Shown: positions 21,860 to 32,104 of the stretch, piece after piece
Layout of the letters: each line of letters opens with the position of its first letter
Numbering within the stretch: position 1 is the first letter of the stretch
Assembly: GCA_025506515.1 (NCBI GenBank)
Contig: CM046442.1
Span: 110,289,706-110,353,705 of the forward strand
From: Flaveria trinervia
Taxonomy: Eukaryota > Streptophyta > Magnoliopsida > Asterales > Asteraceae
Direction of reading: 5' to 3'
Length of the DNA stretch: 64,000 nucleotides
Position numbers and translations under genes: made by a program
The notes under the pieces: generated by a model
The model's database searches: none
What the model was told of the DNA's origin: nothing
What the model saw: the letters and a program-made list of their open reading frames with translations, nothing else

Positions 21860-22680
21860 CTACAAGATTTTACAAAGATCCATTTTAGTAATTGTGATAA
21901 AATTTATTTCATTTTATTAACACCCTTATGTCTCATAGACTAATAAATAAAATTCTAGAATCCAACGTTATATTAAATATTAGTTAGGTGACCTTTATCC
22001 CATTATTTAAATAAACAAGGTAGTCATGAATGACAATTGCAACCTATTGCAACTTCTAGTGGTATGGGATCGTATGAACATCTTATGTTTACAACGGCAT
22101 GTTATCCCATCAACACCTTTTATAAAACACATTTTAGGTGATCCATTCAATATATTTTATAGATCAAGTCATCCTACTTACACACACGTGTGAGTTTACT
22201 ACATAAGTGGTTAGGTGACCTTTATCCCACAAACATGGTATTCTCATCTCAAGTTACAAGTTCCCTCAAAGTGGTTAGGTGACCTTTATCCCACTAAGAG
22301 TTTGCAAATAACCTAAGTGTTGTATAAAAGGATGGTGTTTAACTTGTTTCAAAAGGGATTTACAATATCATAATTCTTTTTAAAAGGTCTATGTACCATA
22401 TGATTGTATGCATTCAACCATATGGTACCCAATTGATTCTTTTAAATAAAACCCATTTTATTTGCAAACCATTAACTCCTTTTATAGAACCATTCTATTT
22501 ATGCTTAATGATTTGAGAACCATTTCTTGTTATAGCTTGTTATAATAGACGGTTTGTTAATCACATCCAATATTCAAAACAAACAACATCATAAGCATTC
22601 AACCAAGCATAAACATAACATTCACATATGCATAACAAAGCATACTAAGTTGAGCACACTTGTTTAGCCCAAACAAGTGT
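21860..22680 (-). other. Untranslated leader of element G
   Basis: AT-rich and noncoding. It contains three or four direct repeats of TTAGGTGACCTTTATCCCA (near 21985, 22210 and 22276). Confidence 0.6.
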
Positions 22681-22869
22681 GTCAAAAGGTCTTGTCCTAA
22701 TGGGCTAAGAACATGATACAAGGTTGACAAAAGGACTCCCACTTGAAACCACATCTTCAAGCATCCTCTTTGTCCATCTTCTCTTCAAATCTTGATCTTG
22801 AGCATCCTTACAAAATATGTATCCTAATACAATTTTTTTTTCTAGTAAAGAAAAAAAACTCCTAATCTA
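22681..22869 (-). repeat. Right copy of G terminal redundancy
   Basis: Direct repeat of 15607-15800. Sequence of element E resumes at about 22870 (AGATGGAAGTCTAC), matching F near 36335-36345. Confidence 0.9.
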
Positions 22870-23297
22870 AGATGGAAGTCTACGGGATTTGGTTCTGGTA
22901 TAGGCAGCTTCACTTAGATTGACCACACCTGGACCAATCAATTTTGGATCATACAGGAAAGTCAATTCATTGGGACTTGTTATCAAAATCTTTTGATGCT
23001 CTATTCTTGGTTTCATCCAGAGTTGTTAGCAACTTTTAGGAAATCATACTGGACTATTAGATTACCACTTGATTTGAACTTTCAAGAATTGCAGCCATAA
23101 GATTGTCAATATGTTTGTCCTCTTAAATCCATACACAGACTTTTGACACAGACTGGTGATAAATTTAGTTTAATTATTTCAACTAACATTTGTGGATCCC
23201 ACACTTATATGGTAATCAAATTCCTCAGGAGCTTTTGAGCGGTCTACGGGTATTTTTACAAGAAGAGACTATTCTTATGCTTTCAAAGAGAAGCCAA

Positions 23298-23404
23298 TCC
23301 TCAGGTCAGTGCCATCGCACAGCAGAGAGGCGGTAAACAACAATGATTCTAGAATATCTAGTTATGTTTATCCTCAGGTCAGTGCCATCGCACAGCAGAG
23401 AGGC
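23298..23404 (-). repeat. Duplicated spacer motif (element E)
   Basis: Two identical copies of a 34 bp motif (core CTCAGGTCAGTGCCATCGCA on the plus strand) with 73 bp between starts, shared with A and F. Confidence 0.75.
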
Positions 23405-23974
23405 ACACAACCTATCTCCTTGTTAGAGCAGCTTAATTTTATTTTGCACAAAATGCACCAACAACATAAGTCATTAGCTTGATAGCATTTTTCTTTCATT
23501 TTTTCGTGCTTTGCTCTATTTATGGTCATCCGCACACATTTGTGGCGTTTACATGCTCATTACCCCTTATTGGAATATTGTTGATTTTGTTAACCAGTGA
23601 TAACATGGAAGCCCACTGTCAGTTGAACAACTTAGTTTGATCTTGAGATCACCAGTTAGGTCTAATCATCTATTGTGTTGAATCTACCGACATATCAATT
23701 GTGATCTAGCAACCTCTAGGTCTACTCTCGTTGTGCTACCTTAGGAGTTACCAGTTTTTCTATCATCTTCCCTTTTTATATTGCTTAGACTACACAGACT
23801 TATACTTTGAATTTTTGCATCATTTCGGAATTAAATTTTAAAGTCCCTCTTGATTTGTTCCTGTGTACTATCATATTCCAAAGGGTTGAATCGGTATCAC
23901 AAATACGATCTACCTTATATCAGCTTTTCACTCCTTCTCCCTCGTCTTTTTTTTTGATAATGTTACTTGCTGAC

Positions 23975-23992
23975 TTATTCTCCCCCAAAAAT
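23975..23992 (-). promoter_or_regulatory. Internal polypurine-tract-like site (E)
   Basis: The minus strand reads TTTTTGGGGGAGAATAAG between pol and ORF3. Confidence 0.5.
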
Positions 23993-24123
23993 ACTAGCAT
24001 CATAACTAGTTTAATTATTTTAGGATTTTAATAAACAGTAGAATAACATGACTTTAATTTTAAACAAACTAAATTAGCCAAATAAAATAAAATAAAACGA
24101 AAAATTAACTAAGCTACACCGGA

Positions 24124-24648
24124 CTACACATGATCATCATCCGGAATAACCTCACTTTTCTTTTTAACGCCGTTGACCTCTAGCAAATATTGAAAACGTG
24201 GTTTATCAAAGGCTTTAGTATAGAGGTCAGCGCGTTGAAAATCAGTATTAATTTTTACCACATTAATGAAGTTCTTTTCAAAACAATCTCTTATGAAATG
24301 GTATTTAATACCGATATGTTTGGTCTTAGGATGTTGGACCGGATTTTTAGTTACTGCAATTGCAGCAGAGTTATCCACAAAAATAGGAGTAGAAGAAAAC
24401 TTTAAACCGTAATCCCGCATTTGCAGTTGAATCCAGATGATTTGTGAACAGCAACTTGCAGCAGCAACATATTCGGCTTCACAGGTTGACAATGCAACCG
24501 ATGTTTGCTTCTTACACTGCCAGGTAATTAATCTTCTCCCAAAGAATTGACACCCTGCTGATGTAGACTTGTAATTCATCTTGCAGCCCCCATAATCTGA
24601 GTCACTATACGCCGTGAGTTCAAAGTCATCATCATGAGGATACCACAA
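24124..24648 (-). pseudogene. Copia RNase H (element E)
   Basis: A 174-residue open frame with the full Copia RNase H: ELTAYSDSDYGGCKMNYKST (first Asp region), GCQFFGRRLITWQCKKQ, VALSTCEAEYVAAASCCSQ, IFVDNSAAIAVTKNPVQHPK, KHIGIKYHFIRDCFEKN and LYTKAFDKPRFQYLL, ending in KKKSEVIPDDDHV. The active-site acidic residues look intact. It is the best preserved RNase H of the SIRE-like elements here and shows where pol ends, eight bases before the spacer. It is separated from RT by frameshifts near 24650-24800. Confidence 0.9.
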
Positions 24649-24649
24649 C

Positions 24650-25680
24650 CCAAGTGTGGGTGTACCCTTCAGATAACGAAATATCCTCTTGACCCGATCA
24701 GATGGTTGACCTTAGGCTTAGCCTGATATCTAGAACATAAACATGTAGCATACATGATATCAGGTCTTGACGTAGTGAGATACATGAGGGATCCAATCAT
24801 TCCTCAGTACATTGTGGCATCTACAAGATCTCCATTTTCATCAGGTGCTATATCGTGATTCGTAGCAAGTGGAGTTCTAGCAGCAGAAGCATTCTCCATG
24901 TCAAAACGACTGAGAATGTCTCCTACATACTTGGTCTGATGTAGAAATATCCCATTTGGAGTCTGATCCACCTGTAACCCGAGAAAGAACTTCATCTCCC
25001 CCATAGCACTCATCTCAAATTCTTTCTTCATAACTGCTTCGAACTCTTTGCATAACTCTATGTTCTTTGAACCGAAGATTATGTCATCGACATAGATCTG
25101 TACGAGCAGTAGATCGCCATCCTTTTCTTTGATGAACAGCGTGCAGTCAATAACTCCCCTGCGAAAGCCGTGTTTCACAAGATGAGTCGAGAGTTTCTCA
25201 TACCAGGCTCTTGGAGCTTGATGAAGCCCGTATAAAGCCTTGTCGAGTTTGTAAACTCTATCCCGATAGTAAGGATCTTCAAATCCCTCGGGTTGACTGA
25301 CATAGACTGTTTCTCTGATTTCCCCATGAAGGAATGCACTCTTTACATCTAATTGGTAGACTTTAATCTTCATGTACGATGCATAGGCAAGGAAGATGCG
25401 AATGGCTTCCATTCGTGCCACGGGTGCAAACACTTCATTGTAGTCAATTCCCTCGACTTGGCGAAATCCTTGAACCACCAATCGAGTCTTGTTCCTGATA
25501 ATGACTCCTTGGTCATCCTTCTTGCATTTTAAGATCCATTTGGTGCCAATGACCTTAGCACCTGTAGGTCTGTCAACCAGAGTCCATACACCTAACTTCT
25601 TGAACTGAAGAAGTTCTTCTTGCATGGCACTCACCCATGCCTCATCATTTAGTGCATCACTGACGTATTTTGGCTAAAAC
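24650..25680 (-). pseudogene. Copia reverse transcriptase (element E)
   Basis: A 276-residue frame at 25634-24804: [107 protein letters not shown], and the catalytic [19 protein letters not shown] (YVDD intact), then [20 protein letters not shown]. It stops at TMY, where the partner F continues RGMIGS, because of a CAG-type stop at 24803. The TASRPDIMYATCL block and the rest continue in other frames to 24650. Upstream the frame is open through WVSAMQ-like residues to about 25670. Confidence 0.9.
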
Positions 25681-25689
25681 TACGAGACA

Positions 25690-26380
25690 AAACACCGATA
25701 AGCACCATCATGAATATATCCCTTTTCCATAACGGAGGCGTAATCAACTGAGTATAGCTGATTTCTGGTTTGTACTCCTGATCTGACATCCCCAATGACA
25801 TTGTCTAGGGGATGATAGATATTTAGTTGTGATCCTGGAGTAGTAGGAACGGCTACCTCAGAGCCAAGATTATGAGCATTTGGTTCTGCATCTGAGGTAG
25901 TTGGAGTTTGAGGCTTCGAAGTCGAAGGTGCATCACTGGTATATGCTTGTGGACTTTCAGGAACTGGAACCTATTCCTCCTGACTGTTCTGGTCATCTTC
26001 TTCAGCTTCATCTTCAGAGGAGGAGTCACTGTCGTTGACTACTCTCCCTGACTGAGTAGATGATCCTCCCAGTGAACTTGATGTTGGTGTATTCAAGATA
26101 TCATACATCATCCGTGTTGCTAACTCGTCATCCGAGGGAGAGAGAGATGTTAAAGGACTTGAAGAATCCATCATAGTCGAAGAAATAGGCGGGTCCTTTG
26201 CCAGTAGGTGGTGTGGTATATCGTTGAACGTCAACATTACACCACACTTCTACTAGACCCGTTGAGTTGTTGTAAACCCTCTTGTTCGGAATGTTGTATC
26301 CTAGAAAGATTCCTTCATCCGCCTTCTCGCTGAATTTACCTTATTGTGTTTTCTTCAGAAGTGTGCACGTGCGCCAAATG
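25690..26380 (-). pseudogene. Integrase-RT linker of pol (element E)
   Basis: Low-complexity linker typical of SIRE-type pol. 26237-25971 reads SLSPSDDELATRMMYDILN, GGSSTQSGRVVNDSDSSSED and an acidic EEDDQNSQEE. To its left lies a Pro/Ser/Thr-rich stretch (25970-25850) in another frame, and to its right a segment with the GYNIPNKRVYNNST-type end of integrase. Not catalytic. Confidence 0.7.
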
Positions 26381-26390
26381 GTTCGAGATA

Positions 26391-26950
26391 CTACAGATTC
26401 GGTTTGCGTCTTTGTAGTAGCTCGTAACATGTCTTTCTGTGATGCTTGACAATCAGAACTCGATTCAGTGTATAACATGCATTAGTAACTGCCTCATTCC
26501 AAAATTGGATAGGTAGTTTTGAGTCTGCCAGCATAGTCCGTGCTATCTCAATCAAGCTTCTATTCTTTCTCTCAGCAACGCCATTCATCTGAGGCGTGTA
26601 GGCATAAGTGAATTGATGTACAATTCCCTTTTCCTTGCAGTAAGCCTCCACCCACGGGTTCTTGAATTCCGTCCCGTTGTCTGAGCGTACTTGTCTAACC
26701 TTCAGCTTGTAGAGAGATTCCAGTGTGGTTACTAACTCCTTGAAAGACTCAAATGTTTCTAATTTGGACTTCAGAAACATTACCCAAGAGAACCTTGAGT
26801 AGTCATCAGTAACCACAAAACAGTACAAGTCACCTACTATGCTCTTTGTACTGACTAGACCAAACACATCCATGTGAAGAAGTTCAAGAGGAAGTTCTAT
26901 TGAATGAATTTTCTTTTCCTTATAATACTTCTTCGTATGTTTGCCTTTCT
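26391..26950 (-). pseudogene. Copia integrase core, N-terminally truncated (E)
   Basis: The frame at 26873-26391 has MDVFGLVSTKSIVGDLYCFV (first catalytic Asp), TDDYSRFSWVMFLKSK, VRQVRSDNGTEFKNPWVEAY (second Asp), TPQMNGVAERKNRSLIEIAR (Glu) and LPIQFWNEAVTNACYTLNRV. Upstream, 26950-26880, CKKGKHTKKYYKEKKIHS is the end of the HHCC zinc region. The sequence then jumps at about 26960 straight into LTR sequence. Everything N-terminal (HH of the zinc finger, protease, gag) is deleted. Confidence 0.85.
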
Positions 26951-26962
26951 TGCAAGCTACAC

Positions 26963-27062
26963 AATCATACGACTGATCCAGTCTCCTAGTTCAGTCATGC
27001 GACTGAGTCATTCGTATGAAGTTATTCATGCGTATGGTCCATTCGCATAGGCCATTCGCATG
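26963..27062 (-). repeat. Quasi-palindromic array remnant in the E 5' LTR
   Basis: CAATCATACGACTGATCC, TTCAGTCATGCGACTGA and degenerate CATTCGCATGAG units on the plus strand. Confidence 0.7.
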
Positions 27063-27298
27063 AGAACTTTATTTTGTTAAGTTTGAATGTATTAATTAAT
27101 ATAACATTATGTGTAACAATTCAAACAACCACAAACCTAATTAACCAATTTAGTATCGACTCATTAATGAAATATTAAACATTATAAATAACAAACAAAC
27201 AATATCATTTCATTAATCATTCCAAGTATTACCTCAGAATCAGACAAACAAGATCTATTACATTCATATCATGATCTGGGGACATACATGTATCAACA
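26963..27298 (-). mobile_element. Truncated 5' LTR of element E
   Basis: U3-side 336 bp of the LTR, ending ATGTATCAACA at 27298 beside the TTGTG target duplication. The U5 side and primer site are missing through the deletion that joins the LTR middle to integrase. Array units remain at 26963-27062. Confidence 0.85.
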
Positions 27299-27764
27299 TT
27301 GTGCTAAAGTTGTTTGCCACCGATGAGCAAAGAGCTGCACAACTCAACCAGCTTATGGAGCTTAATGCTACTCAGGCTGAGCATATTACACAGCTCCAGG
27401 AATAGAATGCACATTCTATTCAGAGGATAGAGGAGCTAGAGAGAAAGAACAAGAAGATTATGCTAAGGCTTAAAGGATCCAAAGATGAGCCTTCAAAGAT
27501 TAGGGAAGGAGATAATGATGATGATGATGATGATGTTGATGATGTTGATGATGATGATGATGATAATGATGATTTGGGTGAAGAAGATGAGGGTGATGAT
27601 GAAGGACATAATGGAAAGGAGAAAGGGGACGATGACGACGAAGAAAGTGATGTTGCTGCATCAGCTTCTACTCAGGCTCAAGAGAGGCATTCTAAGAGAA
27701 CTCAAGATCAAGGAGCCTCGTCTTCAGCTCCTCTAGGTGAATAATTGACCAATCATGATAAAAG
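27299..27764 (+). pseudogene. ORF3 exon 1, second part (element A)
   Basis: Continuation of 9498-10982 after element E, starting with the duplicated TTGTG. It encodes the coiled coil (LLATDEQRAAQLNQLMELNA-like, then IQRIEELERKNKKIMLRLKG) and, at 27460-27744, SKDEPSKIREGDNDDDDDDV and a long Asp/Glu-rich acidic run, ending QGASSSAPLGE. A TAG at about 27402 and the stop after GE break it. The acidic run matches the same place in E and F, so this is not a separate acidic gene. The donor seen in E and F (GAAAGTAAAG) is altered here to AAAAGAAAGA. Confidence 0.8.
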
Positions 27765-27786
27765 AAAGATTAGATGTTTTATGTTT

Positions 27787-28486
27787 TGTTGATACATGTA
27801 TGTCCCTAGATCATGATATGTGATGTAATAGATCTTGTTTGGTATGATTAATGAAATGATATTGATAGTCTGTTAGTTATAATGTTTAATAGTTCATTAA
27901 TGAGTCGTGACTGAATTGATTGGGTTTATGATTTTTGAATGGTTGCACATTATGTTATATTAATTAAAATATTCAAACTTAACTTAATGAAGTTCTTATG
28001 CGAATGGCACATGCGAATAATCATACGCATGAATAACTTCACACGATTGACTCAGTCGCACGACTGAACTAGGAGACTGGATCAGTCGCACGATGTAACA
28101 TAAGATTGGCTCAGTCGCACGACTGAACACTCAGTCGTACGAATGAATCAACCGCATGGTTCAATCGCACGACTGAACCAGACTAATGGTTCAGTCGCAC
28201 GATGAATAATACCAACCTATAAATACAACTCAATTCGTGAAAAACCAGGACACTCGTTAATTACGATTCCAAACGAACCCTAGCCGTCCAGAAACCTTCC
28301 AACTCGTTCTCCAAGTTCATAGAACACATTAGATCGATTCCCATCGATTTCTAACGTTAGTTTCAATCCTTGATTGATTCTTCGTGTGTTCTCACTGATT
28401 GGATCGCCAATCAATAGGATTCCGCACTATTGATCTGGTTTACACGTTAATCTCTAGGTATTTTGGTCAAATACCAGGTCCTAACA
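27787..28486 (+). mobile_element. 5' LTR of element F
   Basis: 700 bp from TGTTGATACATG to CCAGGTCCTAACA. TATA box TATAAATA at 28218-28225, 12 bp after the array. By eye it differs from the 3' LTR by about ten substitutions and about as many 1-2 base indels. Confidence 0.95.
28030..28206 (+). repeat. Quasi-palindromic array in the F 5' LTR
   Basis: Units CTCAGTCGCACGACTGAAC, TTCAATCGCACGACTGAACC, TCAGTCGTACGAATGA and variants, ending at the TATA box. Confidence 0.85.
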
Positions 28487-28488
28487 AG

Positions 28489-28500
28489 TGGTATCAGAGC
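28489..28500 (+). promoter_or_regulatory. Primer binding site of element F
   Basis: TGGTATCAGAGC, complementary to the 3' end of plant initiator Met-tRNA, two bases after the LTR. Confidence 0.95.
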
Positions 28501-28711
28501 TATTGGCTCTTGATTACGTGTTGATTCAATCAGATTGCATAAAAGTTGTGTTTTTTGCACTAAAAACGCAATCTTTGGCATCAAAAGTGATCTTGGAAGT
28601 TCCCTGCTCATCGAAGTTTGGTTTCTATGGACTTAGGCTATTAGAACTTGTGAAATTTCGAATTTTTACGGCTGAAACCCATCAAACCTAGAAATTTTCG
28701 CAAAATAGCAG

Positions 28712-28947
28712 CTTCAGTCGCACGAGTGACTCATTCGCACGACTGGACTCCATTCGCATTGCTCATACGCACGATTGGACATAGTCGCACCCTCATTCGG
28801 CCGACTGAACCGTTCGTTCGCATAGCTCATACGCACCAGATTCATTCGCACGACTGAACCAATCGCCCAGTTCAGCCGCACGATTGAACCAATCGCAGAG
28901 CTTATACGCATGATTAGCTCATTCGCATCCTTCAGTCGCATCAGTGA
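28712..28947 (+). repeat. Quasi-palindromic array in the gag leader (F)
   Basis: About twelve units (TTCAGTCGCACGAGTGA, ATTCGCACGACTGAACC, TTCAGCCGCACGATTGAACC) fill the leader up to 35 bp before the gag ATG. It will be part of the genomic RNA. Confidence 0.85.
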
Positions 28948-28981
28948 AAGTTTGTTTGATTAGATTATAAGTTTATTAGTC

Positions 28982-30303
28982 ATGGAAGATCAGATGTCAG
29001 CCTTTACTGCTGGGAAGGACTCAAGGATACAGAACCTGCTGTTGCTTGAGAGTGAGGTGGGGAATCACAATAAACCACCAAAGCTTTTGACTTTAGATGA
29101 GTTTCCCCACTGGAAACAACGTTTTGAGATCTACCTTAATGGAGTAGATCCTAATCTGTGGGAAGCCATTGAGATTGGTTATAGTACACCGGTGGGAGCT
29201 GATGGAGTTAAGCTAACATTAAGCGGGATGACAGACGCACAGAAAGTAAAGTACAATGCAGAGAAAAGAGTTTATGCATTGATCACTCAGTCTATCCCCA
29301 AAGACATATTCCACCAGTATTCAGAGAACAAGCAGTCCAAGAAACTGTGGATGAGCTAGAGAAGAGATATGATGGGAATGCATCATTGAAGGCAATCAAG
29401 GCAAAGGAGTTAAAGAAGGAATTCGATAACTTCTCATCAATTGGTAATGAAAGTTTGGACGAAGTCATAGACAGATTCTACCACTTGATGAGCGAATTGC
29501 ATACACATGGAGTGACTACTACCATGGAAGAGAAAGTAAGCAACTTCGCAGAAGGATTGCCTGATAAGTGGGCTACATTCGTGTCTAACCTGAGACAGAA
29601 TGGAATACTTGTAAAGCTCGATATAAATGACTTCATTCTTAAGTTGCGAGAAGAAGCACTAAGGATGAAGTATAGAGCTCAGAAGTCTTCGTACACACAA
29701 AATCCAGCTCTATACAATGCCACGCCTCAAGCTAAGACATCTGGAGCACCACTCCAGACTGCTTTTGTGTCTAGCTCGTCAGGTCCTTCACATGCTTCTC
29801 CTTCTGGATCAGACACGTCTGGGTCATCATGTACCCATCATATTGGATCAGAAGCAAGCGCTACGAAACTGAAGATCGAGAACCTCGGTAATGTGACCGT
29901 GGAAGTAGCTCGAGAGCATATGGATCTTTTAGCAGCAGTGGTTCATTCATATGATGGACTTGTTGCCGGAATATTGGAAACTGCCATCTGGTAGATGAGG
30001 ACTACGAGCAGGTGGATGAGATGGAGCTTGAGAGAATGGATATAATGTGGGCCTTAGCAAGTGCTGTCCGGAGGCGAAGAAGTTTGTGAAAAGACTGGAC
30101 AGAACTTGGTTGCTACTAAGGATACCACCTTTGGCTTCGACAAGAGTAAAGTGACCTGCTTTAACTGTGGTGAGAGGGGCACTTCAAAAGAGAATGTGTC
30201 AAGCCAAAGAAGACGGGGAATGGGAACCCGTTCTCATCCTTTACTCGCCAAGACAAGCAAGCCTCTAGTTCTACTTCATCAAACAAGGATCCAAAAGCCT
30301 TAA
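28982..30303 (+). pseudogene. Copia gag (element F)
   Basis: The start MEDQMSAFTAGKDSRIQNLL at 28982 is followed by KLLTLDEFPHWKQRFEIYL and ALITQSIPKDIFHQYSENKQ. A frameshift at about 29350 moves to the frame with GNASLKAIKAKELKKEFDNF, FYHLMSELHTHGVTTTMEEK, FAEGLPDKWATFVSNLRQNG and REEALRMKYRAQKSS, which stops at 29994. The zinc knuckle CFNCGERG at 30163 is broken by a one-base loss, so His and the last Cys (HFKRECVKP) are out of frame. Typical of SIRE/Maximus-type gag. This start is favoured because it follows the array and has the conserved DEFPHWKQR block downstream. Confidence 0.85.
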
Positions 30304-31356
30304 TTGCTCATGATGATGAAGGACAGGATTGGAGTTTTAGATTTGTCTCACCAGGAGAATCTAACATTGCCAGTGTTGAGGATATTGATGATGATTCTGC
30401 GAGTGAAGGATATAGCAGTTGAATAGCAATGTCACATAGTGAAGAAACAACTGCAGCCGAGGTCAGTTACAAACCAATTGAGGAAGTTTCCACGTCAGAG
30501 ACAGAAAAGTCGGAACCGGAACCAGAAACATCTGATGCTGCACTAATGGCTAACTCGTCTGAACCAACTCAGGTAAGTACCACTGACCAAATTTTAATAA
30601 TCATGCTTGTTCTGATTGTGACACTTTTAGGAATAGCATAGATGAAAATTTCTAGGTTATTAGATCATAATGATAACCTAGTAAAAGATTTACGTCTATG
30701 CACTGAGGCTAATAGAGTACTAAAACAAAATGAGCATAGTTATAAAGAAAAATAGACCTATTGACTAACAACTTAGGGAAACCGAAGTAGTGGCTTTTAC
30801 CAAGCAAATGACATTAGGTACTATCTAAACTCCCTAGAAGACACTAAGAAACAAAAGGCAGTTCTAGAAGTAGAAGTCAATTCACTAAACAGAAACTGCA
30901 TAGTTGGACTAGTTCTTCACACATAGTTCAACATTAGTGAGAGAAAGGAATAACGGGGAGGGATCAGGCTACAAAGTGGTTCCACCACCACCTGAGACCT
31001 TGATGAACACTAAGTCTAGACCAGTAAATAATAACCCCATCAAGGATCATGTGGTGACTACTCCTCTTGTTACTGATCCAGACACCTCATGTTCATCTAC
31101 TGAATCTGGTCAGAAACAAAAGGAGGCCACTTCAAAGGCAAAGGGTAAATTGCCTTGTGTTAATCTGGAAAATGAATTTGAAAAAGTTAACTTAAGTCAG
31201 GGTCAAACAAATCAAATCAGAACCTAAAAGGACTTCAAATGCTACTTTTTCACATGCTTCAAGTCAAAAACCAGTTAACCAAAAAGTGAAACAGTTTAAA
31301 ACAGTAATTTTGTTAAATCAGAGAAAACATCAAACATACAAGAGTCAAAAATTAAA
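30304..31356 (+). pseudogene. Gag-pol connecting region (element F)
   Basis: Polar, mostly disordered sequence in short frames: an Asp/Ser/Glu-rich stretch (30310-30640, EEVSTSETEKSEPEPETSDA), a charged coiled-coil-like part with LDHNDNLVKDLRLCTEANRV (30660-30900), and a Ser/Thr/Lys-rich segment (30937-31227). Stops and frameshifts are frequent. This corresponds to the long helical C-terminal part of SIRE-type gag. No catalytic motif. Confidence 0.6.
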
Positions 31357-31798
31357 TTGATTGATGTTACTAGAGTGTCACGCGCTTCTCCACAAAGAAA
31401 GTCTACTCATAAAGTTGATAGCAGGTCATGCTACAACTATGGAGAATGTGGACACATTGCTTCCTATTGTCATTTCTATCAGACACCTAGGAAGAAGATT
31501 GATATTCAGGAATCTAGACCTAGGTCTTCTAAGCGGAGTTCTCTAACTCCACCTAGAAGAGCTAGTGAACCTAAAGTCCAACCTGTAAGCCAGACGATTG
31601 TTTATCATAAACAGGCATTGCACAAATCTGGCTTATGGAAAGAAAAGTCCACCTACGTGTCTAATACTGATGACAAGAAGGAACCTGAGCTACCCTCACC
31701 ATCTAAGGGTCAATGGGTGGAGTTTATGATGTGTGATGCCTCTGGGAAACCCAAGACAGTCAAAGCTTGGGTTCCTAACCTAAACTAATTCATTTACT
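31357..31798 (+). pseudogene. Second zinc-knuckle region before protease (F)
   Basis: A 143-residue frame with SRSCYNYGECGHIASYCHFY. The CCHC knuckle has its second Cys changed to Tyr (CX2Y). Basic flanks (RPRSSKRSSLTPPRR) suggest RNA binding. It ends GKPKTVKAWVPNLN at a stop just before the protease frame. Confidence 0.7.
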
Positions 31799-32104
31799 TT
31801 GTATGTGCAGGGTGTTCGATACAGTGCTGAGACTAACACGTGGATTATAGACAGCGGAGCATCCAGGCACATGACAGGAAATAGAGCCCTTTTATCTAAC
31901 GTCAAACAAATAAAAGGAGGGCATGTTTCCTTTGTAGGAAACAAAGGAGGCTATATCACAGCTCAGGGAGAAGTGGGAAATCAGAAAGTAAAGTTTGATA
32001 AGGTGAACTACGTTCAACAACTTCAGAACAAGTTACTGTCTGTTTCCAAATCTGTGATAAAGGATTTAAAGTCATCTTCGATAACCAGAAGTGTTACGTG
32101 CTGA
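31799..32104 (+). pseudogene. Copia protease (element F)
   Basis: NTWIIDSGASRHMTGNRALL has the aspartic protease DSG with the usual SRHMTG context, followed by GGHVSFVGNKGGYITAQGEV. The frame shifts near 32045 (VSKSVIKDLKSS is the VSQICDKG-type block read out of frame). It cleaves the gag-pol polyprotein. The catalytic triad is intact. Confidence 0.85.

Larger units (their letters stand above)
15607..22869 (-). mobile_element. Element G: circularly permuted Copia with one internal LTR
   Basis: On the minus strand the order from right to left is leader (22869-21860), gag, protease, integrase, RT, RNase H, 3' UTR, polypurine tract (17105-17090), LTR (17089-16223), primer-site-like sequence, and leader again (16210-15607). 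There is no LTR at either edge. The first and last roughly 190 bp are the same leader segment. The insertion lies in element E with about 750 bp of E missing (ORF3 promoter, leader exon and donor). No target duplication is visible. Confidence 0.75.
22870..24116 (-). other. Post-pol spacer of element E
   Basis: Noncoding sequence equivalent to 35100-36345 in F and 6942-8200 in A. It contains an exact duplicated motif (23298-23331 and 23371-23404) and a polypurine-like tract. Confidence 0.7.
10983..27298 (-). mobile_element. Element E: SIRE-like Copia with ORF3, minus strand
   Basis: The 3' LTR is at 10983-11717 and a truncated 5' LTR at 26963-27298. The 5 bp target duplication TTGTG lies at 10978-10982 and 27299-27303. 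From 5' to 3' on the minus strand it holds partial integrase, linker, RT, RNase H, the post-pol spacer, ORF3, polypurine tract and LTR. Gag, protease, the N-terminus of integrase, the primer site and about half of the 5' LTR are deleted. Element G (15607-22869) interrupts the region between spacer and ORF3. It is inserted in ORF3 of element A. Confidence 0.9.

Noticed and set aside
15607..22869. The 190-bp end repeats as LTRs of a normal Copia
   Set aside because: They lack TG...CA ends, primer site and polypurine tract. A proper 867-bp LTR with both flanking signals lies inside.
27460..27744. Separate small acidic protein gene
   Set aside because: It aligns with the acidic end of ORF3 exon 1 in E and F and is the continuation of element A interrupted by E.
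28030..28950. CRISPR-like array of short repeats with spacers
   Set aside because: Units are degenerate, spacing is irregular, the context is a plant retrotransposon LTR and leader, and there are no cas genes.
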